From positions 62,001 to 126,000 of the forward strand of contig NZ_LXLV01000035.1 of NCBI RefSeq assembly GCF_001757995.1: DNA of 64,000 bases, in the 5' to 3' direction. The notes beneath the pieces are model-generated. The model made no database searches and was not told the DNA's origin. It saw nothing but the letters and a program-made list of their open reading frames with translations. The DNA is from Bacillus mycoides (GTDB taxonomy: Bacteria > Bacillota > Bacilli > Bacillales > Bacillaceae_G). Positions within the stretch are counted from its first letter, which is position 1, and the number at the start of each line of letters is the position of its first letter. Position numbers and translations under genes: made by a program. Positions 1-7,850 of the stretch are shown piece by piece.

Positions 1-1
1 T

Positions 2-406
2 GTGATGAATCGGTTTTATGATATTGCAGATCGCTATTTTTCCCCTCAAACAAAGGCCGAAGCACGCGATATGATTCAAAATCAAGTGCGCGCTTTTTTA
101 CAGTTAGCACAAGAAGAAAGAGCTATATTACAAGTTGTGGAAGAAGCAATAAGAACCTCAAAAGAAATATGTCAAAAATGGGATGAGATTCGTGAACGCT
201 TTATAAAAAGTATTACACAGGATATTACTTACTCTCAAGAAAGTGGATTGGCGCAGCCTGAATTAAATAGAGAGATTGTTGCACGTGGTTGGTTCGCGAT
301 GAATGAGATGTTTCTTTGGACGATTGTGCAAAATGATAAAAAGATCGACTTAGAAGAGGTTGTGCATACATTGACAGTGATGTATACGACAGGTCTATAT
401 AAATAG
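2..406 (+). CDS. TetR family transcriptional regulator, C-terminal part (cut by window edge)
   Basis: The frame is open to the first bases of the window, so the gene starts upstream and the N-terminal helix-turn-helix is not visible. What remains (about 134 residues) is an all-helical ligand/dimerisation domain of the TetR_C type, with an acidic Lys/Glu-rich middle and the ending VMYTTGLYK. TetR proteins are dimeric repressors released by small ligands; the ligand cannot be read here. A hairpin terminator follows directly. Family call is from overall character, not from the missing DNA-binding domain. Confidence 0.7.
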   Translation: MMNRFYDIADRYFSPQTKAEARDMIQNQVRAFLQLAQEERAILQVVEEAIRTSKEICQKWDEIRERFIKSITQDITYSQESGLAQPELNREIVARGWFAMNEMFLWTIVQNDKKIDLEEVVHTLTVMYTTGLYK

Positions 407-434
407 CACACCCTTTATTCATAAGGTGTGCTAT
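403..434. terminator. Bidirectional terminator between TetR and Nudix genes
   Basis: A 10-bp perfect stem (ATAGCACACC with GGTGTGCTAT) and 12-base loop sit between convergent genes. T-rich tails follow on the plus strand, and A-rich bases precede it for the minus strand. Confidence 0.85.
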
Positions 435-441
435 TTTTCAT

Positions 442-873
442 CTATAAAAATATTTTATCAGGATACGGTAATGCTAAAGGTGGCTTTTCAGATAAAGGGA
501 AATATTTTAGTTTTACAGATTCTCCATCAACTGATTTTAACCCACCTCCGATAATTTTGCACTCAAATACAACAACAATATACTCTACTTGATCTCCATT
601 CGAATATGTATGACGAAACTCTTTCCCTCCAAATACCCCTTTTTCTTTTTTCACTTTTATTTTTAATCCTGTTTCTTCCCACACTTCTCTAACAACCGCT
701 TCTTCTGGTGTTTCTCCTGGTTCGATTGCCCCTGCTGGCAAACTCCAGTATTCTCCTCCAGGATATTGAAATAAGATTTCCCCTTGCTCGTTTTTAATAA
801 CAGCAGCTATACTCGGCATAAAAATAAGTTCAGATCCTAATTTTTCACGAAGTCTTTTATAATATAATGACAT
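442..873 (-). CDS. Nudix hydrolase
   Basis: 143 residues from the chosen start. The Nudix box GX5EX7REUXEEXGU is complete (GAIEPGETPEEA then REVWEETGL), with the metal-binding glutamates present, so it should hydrolyse a nucleoside-diphosphate-linked substrate that cannot be named. An upstream ATG at 897 would give 8 extra residues. I chose the ATG at 873 because GGGAGAAAG lies about 10 bases before it, inside that extension. It is monocistronic, convergent with the TetR gene and divergent from the N-acetyltransferase fragment. Confidence 0.88.
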   Translation of the reverse strand: MSLYYKRLREKLGSELIFMPSIAAVIKNEQGEILFQYPGGEYWSLPAGAIEPGETPEEAVVREVWEETGLKIKVKKEKGVFGGKEFRHTYSNGDQVEYIVVVFECKIIGGGLKSVDGESVKLKYFPLSEKPPLALPYPDKIFL

Positions 874-972
874 CGGTATTGGACTTTCTCCCTTCATAAT
901 AAATAACTGTATTTTCTAATAATCATTATATAATATTATTAATATCAACTTCTATAAAGAAAGGAAGATCAA

Positions 973-1317
973 ATGTCACAAGAAAAACTAACAAATCAGT
1001 TTCTATCGTTTTTATCCGTTACAAAAAAGCCTGTAAGTTTAAATTTTTTAAATGAACTTGTTAAAGCTCATCAAGAGAAAGTAAAGTGGGAAACTCTTAC
1101 TAAAATAATTGACTGGGAAAAAGGTAATAAAACCGGTAATTACTTTCCTACCATCAAGACATACATAAATCGAATTACAACTAAAGGTATGGGCGGTACT
1201 TGTTGGACTCATTCTATTGGATTTCATTGGCTATTATCAAATCTAGGTTTTTCTGTGCAGTATATGTATATGGATCCTGGGCATTTATGCTTACGTATTA
1301 ACTTAGAGCAACCTTAG
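973..1317 (+). pseudogene. Arylamine N-acetyltransferase, N-terminal half only
   Basis: NAT enzymes are about 250-280 residues and use a Cys-His-Asp triad to move acetyl from acetyl-CoA to arylamines. This frame gives 114 residues. It carries the catalytic-Cys region (GMGGTCWTHS, usually RGGxC) and the His region (DPGHLCLRI), then stops at LEQP just where the Asp-containing segment should follow. The next gene's 3' end begins 3 bases later, so the rest of the NAT gene is gone rather than frameshifted. It has a good RBS (GAAAGGAAG). A non-functional remnant is most likely. Confidence 0.6.
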
Positions 1318-1320
1318 ATT

Positions 1321-1566
1321 CTATTGTTTTAACCTACTCACCATTCCAACAATAAACTTATACTCAGCTCTACTTTTTCTTACTTTCTTAAAACCTTCTT
1401 TCGTATCAAAAATAAAACATGTTTTCCGAAACCAAATTCGTACATATAAAGACTCAAAATAAATAGGTTTTATAATTCCTCGTTCCTCAAATTCAGTTCC
1501 ATCTTTATTTTCAGTTTCTGTTCGAACGAACCACCTATTTCCGATGCCAATTTCAATATACTTCAC
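1321..1566 (-). CDS. DUF3977 family protein
   Basis: 81 residues, beginning MKYIEIGIGNRWFVRTE, typical of the small DUF3977 proteins of Bacillus. The function is unknown. It is a soluble beta-rich protein with no signal peptide and has a strong RBS (AAAGGGGGA). It lies tail to tail with the truncated NAT gene with almost no spacer, suggesting that a deletion fused the two. Confidence 0.75.
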   Translation of the reverse strand: MKYIEIGIGNRWFVRTETENKDGTEFEERGIIKPIYFESLYVRIWFRKTCFIFDTKEGFKKVRKSRAEYKFIVGMVSRLKQ

Positions 1567-1654
1567 ATAAGTCCCCCTTTCGGAAATTAATTTCTAACTA
1601 TTCTATTATTTCCCCGGTAAGCGCACATTCCGACAGAACGTGAGCCCACAAAGA

Positions 1655-1681
1655 AAAAGTAGATTACAAAAATCTACTTTT
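1655..1681 (-). terminator. acoR terminator
   Basis: An 11-bp perfect stem (AAAAGTAGATT/AATCTACTTTT) with a 5-base loop begins at the acoR stop codon. Read on the minus strand it ends in a run of T. Confidence 0.85.
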
Positions 1682-3530
1682 ATAGCCTAAATTTTTGCAT
1701 TCGCTTATAAAATGTACTACGAGGCACATCTAATAGTTTTGCAGCTAAAGAAACATTTCCATTCGTCTTTTCTAGCGCTTCAATCATACTATCACGCTGT
1801 ATTTTTTCACGGAAATTGAATGTATGCTCTGTTTTATTTTCTGCTTGCAATTCAAGTTGATGTTGATTTCCCATCATTGTTTGTAATAAAAAAGAGATTT
1901 GTTTTTCGCATATTTCCCGTCCTTGCGACAAAATGTAAATACGTTCTAATACATTTAATAATTCCCGAATATTTCCGGGCCATGTATGCTGTAAAAATTG
2001 CTTACAAATACTCTTTGGAAATACGATATTCCAATTCTTTCGTTCACAAAAATGTTGTATGAAGTACGGAATATCCTCTTTTCTTTCTATTAATGACGGA
2101 ACATATAGCGGATAAACGTGTAAACGATAATATAAATCTTGACGGAATTTCCCTTCTTCTACTAATCGCAGTAAATCTTTATGTGTCGCAGTAATAATAC
2201 GAATATTTACTGGTACCTCTTTTGAACTGCCAATTGGGGTTACTGTTCGCTCTTGTAAAACGCGCAATAGCGCTACTTGCATCTCTGGTGGTACTTCACC
2301 AATTTCATCTAAAAATATTGTGCCTCCGTCTGCTTGTTCGAATTTCCCTTTATATCCTTGGCGCCGCGCACCTGTAAACGCTCCTTCAGCATAACCGAAT
2401 AATTCACTTTCCATTAATTCTTTCGGTAATGAACCGCAGTTAACAGCTATAAAAGGACCATTTTTTCTTGGACTATTTTCATGAATCGCTCTCGCTACAT
2501 ATTCTTTCCCTACACCTGTTTCACCACAAACATATACACTAGCGTCAGTTGGTGATACAAGCTTAATTTCTTCTAAAGTATGTTGAAATGCATTGCTTGT
2601 CCCAATAACTCCAGGGAAAGTAATCCCGTTTATAAATGGGGAAATAGAAAATAAATCCTCTTGTTTATTTTCCTTTATATAAATACATTTCCCAATCATT
2701 CTGTTATTACTGTATACTGGTACTTCTAATTTAGGTTTCAATCCATTGTGCATTAAATCTTCAAGTTTCATTCGTGACCAATTAGATACTCGTTCCCGAA
2801 CCCTCTTGCTCGCAGAAACGATAACATCTCGATGATTACAAATAACAACTTGTTCATCACTGTCAATTACATCTAAAAAACGATGGATTAAGTGTAGTTC
2901 ATTTTGATGCACTCGAATACTACATTCACGTTCAATCGCATGTGCAAGCGAAGTTACCACCCCGAGCATATATGGATGTGAAAATTCAATTGGACAGGAG
3001 AAATCTAGAACACCAATTAATTTCCCATCATCATTATGAATGGGAGCGGCCGCACAGCTCCAGCTATGAGATGCGACAGAATAATGCTCTGTACCACTTA
3101 TCATAATAGCTTCTTCAATCTCTAACGCTGTTCCTATCGCATTTGTACCAACAGCTGCTTCCGTCCATTTCACACCTTCAATGAAGTTAATATGTTTCGC
3201 TCTTTTCAACGTTTGCTGATTTCCACTTAACGATAGAACGTAACCGTCTGGATCAATTAATAATGCCATCATTTGCAGTTCATCAATGGTTTTCCTCATA
3301 TTTTGTAATTGAGGTATTGCTATATCAAGGAAGATTTCACTCTTTTTCTTTTGATCCTGAAAAATATTAGAAGACAAAATTTTCTGACCTTTATTCATAT
3401 GAGGATTCACACTTGCTTGTTTACATCGATGCCATGACTCTGAAATTCTTTCATTTATGCGGTTCGAATCAAGGACTCCTTCATCAACAAACTTTTTCCA
3501 TGTATGTAAGTAAAACGGTGAAGCTAACAT
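1680..3530 (-). CDS. acoR: Sigma-54-dependent activator of acetoin catabolism AcoR
   Basis: 616 residues with the AcoR layout. A GAF-type sensor occupies about residues 70-205. The AAA+ domain has Walker A GETGVGKE (336-343) and the sigma-54 contact loop GAFTGA (383-388). A Fis-type helix-turn-helix is at the C-terminus (SLAAKLLDVPRSTFYKRM). In B. subtilis AcoR activates acoABCL from a SigL promoter in response to acetoin. The acoABCL operon is present here at 7.9-12.5 kb with a matching -24/-12 promoter, which supports the name. The RBS is AGGGAGATGATACA. A cre-like site lies upstream. Unlike in B. subtilis the gene is not adjacent to acoL. Confidence 0.92.
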   Translation of the reverse strand: MLASPFYLHTWKKFVDEGVLDSNRINERISESWHRCKQASVNPHMNKGQKILSSNIFQDQKKKSEIFLDIAIPQLQNMRKTIDELQMMALLIDPDGYVLSLSGNQQTLKRAKHINFIEGVKWTEAAVGTNAIGTALEIEEAIMISGTEHYSVASHSWSCAAAPIHNDDGKLIGVLDFSCPIEFSHPYMLGVVTSLAHAIERECSIRVHQNELHLIHRFLDVIDSDEQVVICNHRDVIVSASKRVRERVSNWSRMKLEDLMHNGLKPKLEVPVYSNNRMIGKCIYIKENKQEDLFSISPFINGITFPGVIGTSNAFQHTLEEIKLVSPTDASVYVCGETGVGKEYVARAIHENSPRKNGPFIAVNCGSLPKELMESELFGYAEGAFTGARRQGYKGKFEQADGGTIFLDEIGEVPPEMQVALLRVLQERTVTPIGSSKEVPVNIRIITATHKDLLRLVEEGKFRQDLYYRLHVYPLYVPSLIERKEDIPYFIQHFCERKNWNIVFPKSICKQFLQHTWPGNIRELLNVLERIYILSQGREICEKQISFLLQTMMGNQHQLELQAENKTEHTFNFREKIQRDSMIEALEKTNGNVSLAAKLLDVPRSTFYKRMQKFRL

Positions 3531-3593
3531 TGTATCATCTCCCTATTAATTGTTTTGGAGATCTGTAAAAACATACTTTTATTATAGAACTGA

Positions 3594-3609
3594 ATAAAAG
3601 CGTTTTCAA
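3594..3609. promoter_or_regulatory. cre-like CcpA site upstream of acoR
   Basis: ATAAAAGCGTTTTCAA matches the cre consensus WTGNNARCGNWWWCAW at all fixed positions but one (A for G). It lies 64-79 bases upstream of the acoR start. CcpA repression of acetoin use through acoR is established in B. subtilis. That this site works the same way is inference. Confidence 0.55.
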
Positions 3610-3653
3610 TAAAAGTAGAAAGACGACACAAATATGTTAATAATCTGAATATC

Positions 3654-3827
3654 TTAATGCGCTTCTTTATTCTTTTTTAGCAGAACTATATTTTGTATAA
3701 TGGACGCAAAGAAAATACATAACCAAAACCACTTTTGCGGATTGTCATTTATAAAGAAAACTATCATCGCTATTGCAAATAAAATAGTGGATGCTAAACT
3801 AAAATATAATTTTGTTTTAACTCTCAT
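3654..3827 (-). CDS. Small two-helix membrane protein
   Basis: 57 residues. ATG is preceded by GGAGTGAGGG. Two hydrophobic helices (about residues 7-26 and 33-50) flank a short polar turn, and the C-terminus is basic (KKNKEAH). No family is recognised. It starts 17 bases after the NIPSNAP gene and is probably the last gene of a four-gene minus-strand unit (DeoR, GNAT, NIPSNAP, this). It then runs toward acoR without a clear terminator. Confidence 0.65.
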   Translation of the reverse strand: MRVKTKLYFSLASTILFAIAMIVFFINDNPQKWFWLCIFFASIIQNIVLLKKNKEAH

Positions 3828-3844
3828 TATCCCTCACTCCTCTA

Positions 3845-4183
3845 TCACTTTACAGTACATACTAACTCTGCATTTTTTAACTCTAATATGTACTCCTGTA
3901 AAACATATTCTTTCCCGCCATGTTTTTCATACCAATCATGTATTCTTTTAACATGCATCTCGTCACTTCTAATTTTCGATTCAATTTCTTTATACTGTTC
4001 ATAACTATCATATTCCCATATGGCGAATATTTCAGTTGTACCATCATTATTATCTTTCATCCAGCGTCCTATTAGCCTAGAACCATGCTTTAATTGGTTA
4101 GGTAAATTAGTATTATTAAAATGCTCATTAAATATTTCTATAAATTCATTCTTTACTATATAGTACTTCCTTCTATAAAACAT
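3845..4183 (-). CDS. NIPSNAP family protein
   Basis: 112 residues. The features are typical of bacterial NIPSNAP/ferredoxin-like alpha-beta barrel proteins (FIEIFNEHFN, EIFAIWEYDSYEQYKEIE, VKRIHDWYEKHGG). These are small dimeric domains of mostly unknown role, related in fold to antibiotic-biosynthesis monooxygenases. The RBS is GAGGTG, 7 bases before ATG. It lies 27 bases after the GNAT gene on the same strand. Confidence 0.78.
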   Translation of the reverse strand: MFYRRKYYIVKNEFIEIFNEHFNNTNLPNQLKHGSRLIGRWMKDNNDGTTEIFAIWEYDSYEQYKEIESKIRSDEMHVKRIHDWYEKHGGKEYVLQEYILELKNAELVCTVK

Positions 4184-4210
4184 ACATTTTCACCTCTTTT
4201 ATGTACAGAC

Positions 4211-4753
4211 TCAAATAAAGCATCCCATTACTACCGTATTATAATACTTCCCATCTGACATCCTTTTATCATTTTTCAAAATACCTTCTACTTCAAAACC
4301 TATTTTTTTATAAAGCTGAATGGCTTTTTCGTTTGACTCTAACACTTGTAATGATATCTTTTTCACTTCATTTTCATCAGCCCAATGAATAGATTGTTGC
4401 AATAGACTCTTACCCATTCCATATCCCCAAAACTCTTTTAAAATACAAACGCCAAATTCTACTTTATGAGATAATCTCTTCAAATTTGACCCTTCGCATC
4501 TTGAAAATCCAACGATTCGATTGTTCACTTCTGCAACTAAAAAGAGATTTTTCGTCTCTTCACTATCTGTTTTTATTAATTTTTGGAAACCTATCTTATC
4601 TATAAATCCCTCTCCAGCTTCTCTATCCATATTTTCAGTTTCTCCATCGATCTGAACTCTAATTTCCGATAACTGCTCAGCATCCGTTTCAGCTGCAGAA
4701 CGAATTGTATAAACTAATCCATTTATATGAAACTCTTGCTCTTTTATAATCAT
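4211..4753 (-). CDS. GNAT family N-acetyltransferase
   Basis: 180 residues. The acetyl-CoA-binding motif A reads EFWGYGMGKSLLQQSIHWA, followed by the LQVLESNEKAIQLYKKIGF signature of RimI/RimJ-like acetyltransferases. The acceptor substrate is unknown. The RBS is AAAAGGAG. The gene follows the DeoR regulator by 12 bases, so the two are almost certainly co-transcribed. Confidence 0.85.
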   Translation of the reverse strand: MIIKEQEFHINGLVYTIRSAAETDAEQLSEIRVQIDGETENMDREAGEGFIDKIGFQKLIKTDSEETKNLFLVAEVNNRIVGFSRCEGSNLKRLSHKVEFGVCILKEFWGYGMGKSLLQQSIHWADENEVKKISLQVLESNEKAIQLYKKIGFEVEGILKNDKRMSDGKYYNTVVMGCFI

Positions 4754-4765
4754 TTTAAACTCCTT

Positions 4766-5536
4766 TTAAATGCAGTCTATTGATGCTATTACAATTTCTT
4801 TACCTTGCTTCTCAAATTCTTGAATCGTTTCTTTACTAGTCTCTTCATCTGTTATTATAAGGTCAATTTCTATCAGTGACTCTCCTTTTATAAAGCAGTC
4901 TATTCCAAGTTTATTATGAGGAGCTAAACAAATATTTCTTCTAGCAATTTTACTTACTGTTTTTCCAAAATAAGCAACTTCTGGTGTTGCAGTACTTATA
5001 CCATTCAATGAAATGCCACCACCTGTAGAGAAATAAAGATCAATAGATAATCTACTCATCATTTCAGAGGCAAGTGTATCTGTCATATTTCCTGATGGTT
5101 TCACCTTTCCACCAATTAAGTACGTATCAATGTTCTTATATCCCCGTAACGTACTAGCAATTTCTATAGAATTCGTAATCACTGTAAATGATGTTTCAGG
5201 TAAATATTTTAACATGGCATAATGAATGGAAGTCCCGCCAATAAAAACGGAATCTCCTTCTTGTATATAGGATACAGCAACTTTCGCAATCGCATCTTCA
5301 TCTATTGAACTATCACGATAACGTTTCGATGGTTCGGCAGCTAAGTTTCTCACTCGCGTAAGTTCAACTGCACCTCCGTGCGTTCTTTTTAATAAGCCAT
5401 CCTTCTCCATAATAGACAAATCTCTTCTTATAGAATCGATAGACATATCAAAACTTTCCGCAAGATCCTTTGCGATTACTCTTCCAGCTTTATTAAGTAA
5501 CTCTGAAATTTTCTCTCTACGCTCTTCAGTAAACAT
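4766..5536 (-). CDS. DeoR/GlpR family transcriptional regulator
   Basis: 256 residues. The N-terminal DeoR helix-turn-helix (IAKDLAESFDMSIDSIRRDLSIMEKDGLLKRTHGGA) is followed by the DeoR C-terminal sugar-phosphate sensor (VFIGGTSIHYAML, TNSIEIA, LIGGKVKPSG, STGGGIS). Members usually repress sugar catabolism genes and are released by a phosphorylated sugar. No sugar operon adjoins it, so the target is unclear. It heads a unit with GNAT, NIPSNAP and a small membrane protein, and is divergent from the lipoprotein gene. Confidence 0.88.
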   Translation of the reverse strand: MFTEERREKISELLNKAGRVIAKDLAESFDMSIDSIRRDLSIMEKDGLLKRTHGGAVELTRVRNLAAEPSKRYRDSSIDEDAIAKVAVSYIQEGDSVFIGGTSIHYAMLKYLPETSFTVITNSIEIASTLRGYKNIDTYLIGGKVKPSGNMTDTLASEMMSRLSIDLYFSTGGGISLNGISTATPEVAYFGKTVSKIARRNICLAPHNKLGIDCFIKGESLIEIDLIITDEETSKETIQEFEKQGKEIVIASIDCI

Positions 5537-5786
5537 GTTCTCACCACCATTATTGAAGATTCAGAAATTTAATCTTTATTTTAATTATATGCATGCCTCT
5601 TCCGTTTTACAATATTTTCAATTCTTATTTATTCCGTTTTATACAGTTTCCCCCCTCTTTCTACCCCCTAAAATTCAACACCGAATAAATGTATATTTGC
5701 ATATTCTATTAAAATACTTCTATTTTCCACTTCATTGTTGTAAAATTATTCCTATGTTTTATTTTTTAATACAGAAAGGAATTACT

Positions 5787-6278
5787 ATGAAATCTTTAAT
5801 GAAGGTAACTTGTACAGCATTATTATTTACAGGAATAATGGCAGGATGTAGTGGGAATACTACACCAAAACAAGAAAAAAGCGCCCTCGAAAAGAATGCA
5901 ATGCATTATGGGGAAATATTTAAAAACGAATACTATAGAGCAACTGTTGAAAATGCAAAATTCGATAAAATAGACAAAGAGTGGCGTCTCACAGCTCGTG
6001 TTACTATAAATAATGCTCGTGCTGACGGACAAACGATAGATCTTTCAGAAATAAAATATTTCATAAAAGATGAAAAAACGGGTGAAAAATACGAAGGTGA
6101 ATTTATACAAAATGAAAATGCTAAAAAGGTTCCATCTGAGTTTTCTTTAACTACCGACATTGTATTTAATATGAAAACTTCTCCAAAAGATTTAAATAAT
6201 ATGTATTTATACATAGATAGCAAAGCTGCGCCGTTAACAGATACATATTGGAAGCTTGATAATTTAGTATCTAAATAA
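5787..6278 (+). CDS. Lipoprotein of unknown function
   Basis: 163 residues from an ATG with RBS AGAAAGGA. The frame is open upstream to 5535, but the signal peptide fixes this start. There is a basic N-terminus (MKSLMK), a hydrophobic stretch and the lipobox IMAGC, so Cys21 should be lipidated and the protein anchored on the outer face of the membrane. The mature part is Lys-rich, with predicted beta strands (EWRLTARVTINNARADG) reminiscent of DUF4352-type extracellular domains, but I do not assign it. Confidence 0.75.
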   Translation: MKSLMKVTCTALLFTGIMAGCSGNTTPKQEKSALEKNAMHYGEIFKNEYYRATVENAKFDKIDKEWRLTARVTINNARADGQTIDLSEIKYFIKDEKTGEKYEGEFIQNENAKKVPSEFSLTTDIVFNMKTSPKDLNNMYLYIDSKAAPLTDTYWKLDNLVSK

Positions 6279-6302
6279 AAAACAGTCATGTAAGACTGTT
6301 TT
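6279..6302 (+). terminator. Terminator after lipoprotein gene
   Basis: A 9-bp stem (AAAACAGTC/GACTGTTTT) with a 6-base loop, followed by T residues, begins directly after the stop codon. Confidence 0.85.
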
Positions 6303-6327
6303 TTTGTTTGTAAAGTTATAAAGTTTA

Positions 6328-6954
6328 CTAGTTCCCTTTCTCAAGCAATACATCTTTTGCACAAATAGACACTTCTTCAAATGGGCAATCAAATAAAATC
6401 CCCAGTCCAAAACCATCTTCAGCAAGATCTATTTCATGACATAACCACCAAGCACCTTCAAAATTTTCCGGAATAGAGCATTTCGAAACTCCTGTAAAAG
6501 TTACTTGTAGTTTATCAAATTCACTAAAAGTACCACTGCAATCTAAAGTTATAATTAACGTATCTTTTGATCTTCTCTCAACTGATTTAACTACACTGTC
6601 ATGTAGTGAGCAATCATGTAACTGCATAACATTTGTTGGGAGTTTTTTCTTAATCGAATGGAAGTGCTCTAAGTAGAATCGATCTAAATGAGCCCTTCTT
6701 TTCTCACAATCCTCTATCCATTCTTTCATAAGTTTTTTCAATTCACTAGAAGGATATTCTGAATTAATTGTGGTGCTATGAATAAATGGGTGTATGGATT
6801 CAGGAAGGAATTTTAATAAATCTGTTTTCCTTTCCTTTATTTCCTCAATTAAACTTTGTATATCCATTTCTGACCATTCTTTTATAGACTCTATAAAACT
6901 TACAAATTCTATAATTTGCATTTCTTTATACCAATCTCCAGTGAAATACTTCAA
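6328..6954 (-). CDS. DUF4085 family protein
   Basis: About 208 residues. The start MKYFTGDWYKEMQ and the later LHDCSLHDSVVKSVER and GAWWLCHEIDL segments fit DUF4085, a Bacillus family of unknown function. The frame could begin at GTG 6960, but that codon is inside the RBS GGAGAGG. TTG at 6954 is 5 bases after it and gives the family's usual MKYFT start. It is soluble and convergent with the lipoprotein gene. Confidence 0.72.
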   Translation of the reverse strand: MKYFTGDWYKEMQIIEFVSFIESIKEWSEMDIQSLIEEIKERKTDLLKFLPESIHPFIHSTTINSEYPSSELKKLMKEWIEDCEKRRAHLDRFYLEHFHSIKKKLPTNVMQLHDCSLHDSVVKSVERRSKDTLIITLDCSGTFSEFDKLQVTFTGVSKCSIPENFEGAWWLCHEIDLAEDGFGLGILFDCPFEEVSICAKDVLLEKGN

Positions 6955-7126
6955 TCGCACCTCTCCTAAAACATTTTAACATCCAAGAAAAGCAATATAT
7001 CCACTTATTATATCATTCCAATAACCGTTTTTTCTAAAGAATAAATGTAAAAATGTAAATATTCCGCCTATTATTTCTAAAACTTCAGAATATTTACAAA
7101 AATACGGAATTGGAATACATTTTACA

Positions 7127-7147
7127 TGTACAAGTTTTACCTGTACA
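7127..7147. promoter_or_regulatory. Twin TGTACA sites before the I36-like gene
   Basis: Two TGTACA palindromes (7127-7132 and 7142-7147) start 15 bases apart, 27-48 bases before the start codon. They are a possible operator. The binding protein is unknown. Confidence 0.35.
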
Positions 7148-7174
7148 AAAATCTAAACAAAAAGGGATGGTTAT

Positions 7175-7771
7175 ATGTTGAAGAAATTAGTAGCAGGGAC
7201 ATTAGTAGCAGGTTTGGCATTAACTGGAGGATTAGGAGTAGTAAGTGCTGCAGAAAAAGATTATACAATTAAAACATTTGATTATTTAAAAGTTGATGAA
7301 AAAAATGTTAGTTCATTTGCAAAATTAAGCGATCAATCAAAAAAAGACATCCAAATTACTATGGTACTACCTAAGCAAAATGAAAATGGAGATTGGTTAG
7401 CTTATGGATTTACTAATAGAGAAGCATTGAATGCTTTTATTGAAAAAGATAAAAAGGCACTTAAAAATCAAATTAACCCTTTAGGTAGTGGTGCTGGTAG
7501 TACTGATTTTTATGAACATAAAGATAAAGGTGGCCAATATATTTACTGGAGCAGCGGCTTTAAAAACTTACCATCTAGCTGGAACGACAGAATTTCTTCT
7601 GTAAGTACAGCATCACCTTCTGCAAGTTATTCAACAACACTTTGGGAGCACACTTCAACACAAGGTTATGGAAAAGGTGTTGTATTTAAACACGCTGATT
7701 GGTACGGTAAAACTGCTAATTTAGCTGCCGATTGGAACGATATTACTTCAGCTATTGAAATTAAAAAATAA
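7175..7771 (+). CDS. Secreted protein with peptidase-inhibitor I36/beta-gamma-crystallin-like domain
   Basis: 198 residues. There is a classical signal peptide (MLKKLVAGTLVAGLALTGGLG then VVSAAEK, cleavage near residue 26). The C-terminal half has the pattern FYEHKDKGGQYIYWSSGF with a WNDRISSV segment and a second WNDITSAI segment, as in beta-gamma-crystallin/I36-like extracellular domains. No cysteines follow the signal peptide. An exported protein is secure; inhibitor activity is not. The RBS is AGGGATGG, and the gene stands alone before a strong terminator. Confidence 0.72.
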   Translation: MLKKLVAGTLVAGLALTGGLGVVSAAEKDYTIKTFDYLKVDEKNVSSFAKLSDQSKKDIQITMVLPKQNENGDWLAYGFTNREALNAFIEKDKKALKNQINPLGSGAGSTDFYEHKDKGGQYIYWSSGFKNLPSSWNDRISSVSTASPSASYSTTLWEHTSTQGYGKGVVFKHADWYGKTANLAADWNDITSAIEIKK

Positions 7772-7798
7772 TTGTATATTTACTAATTGAAAAAATCC

Positions 7799-7837
7799 AA
7801 CCCACTATTCTCTTATTAATGTAGAGAATAGTGGGTT
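7799..7837. terminator. Bidirectional terminator between I36-like gene and acoL
   Basis: A 15-bp perfect stem (AACCCACTATTCTCT and its complement) with a 9-base loop lies between convergent genes. Confidence 0.9.
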
Positions 7838-7850
7838 ATTATATTTCTAT

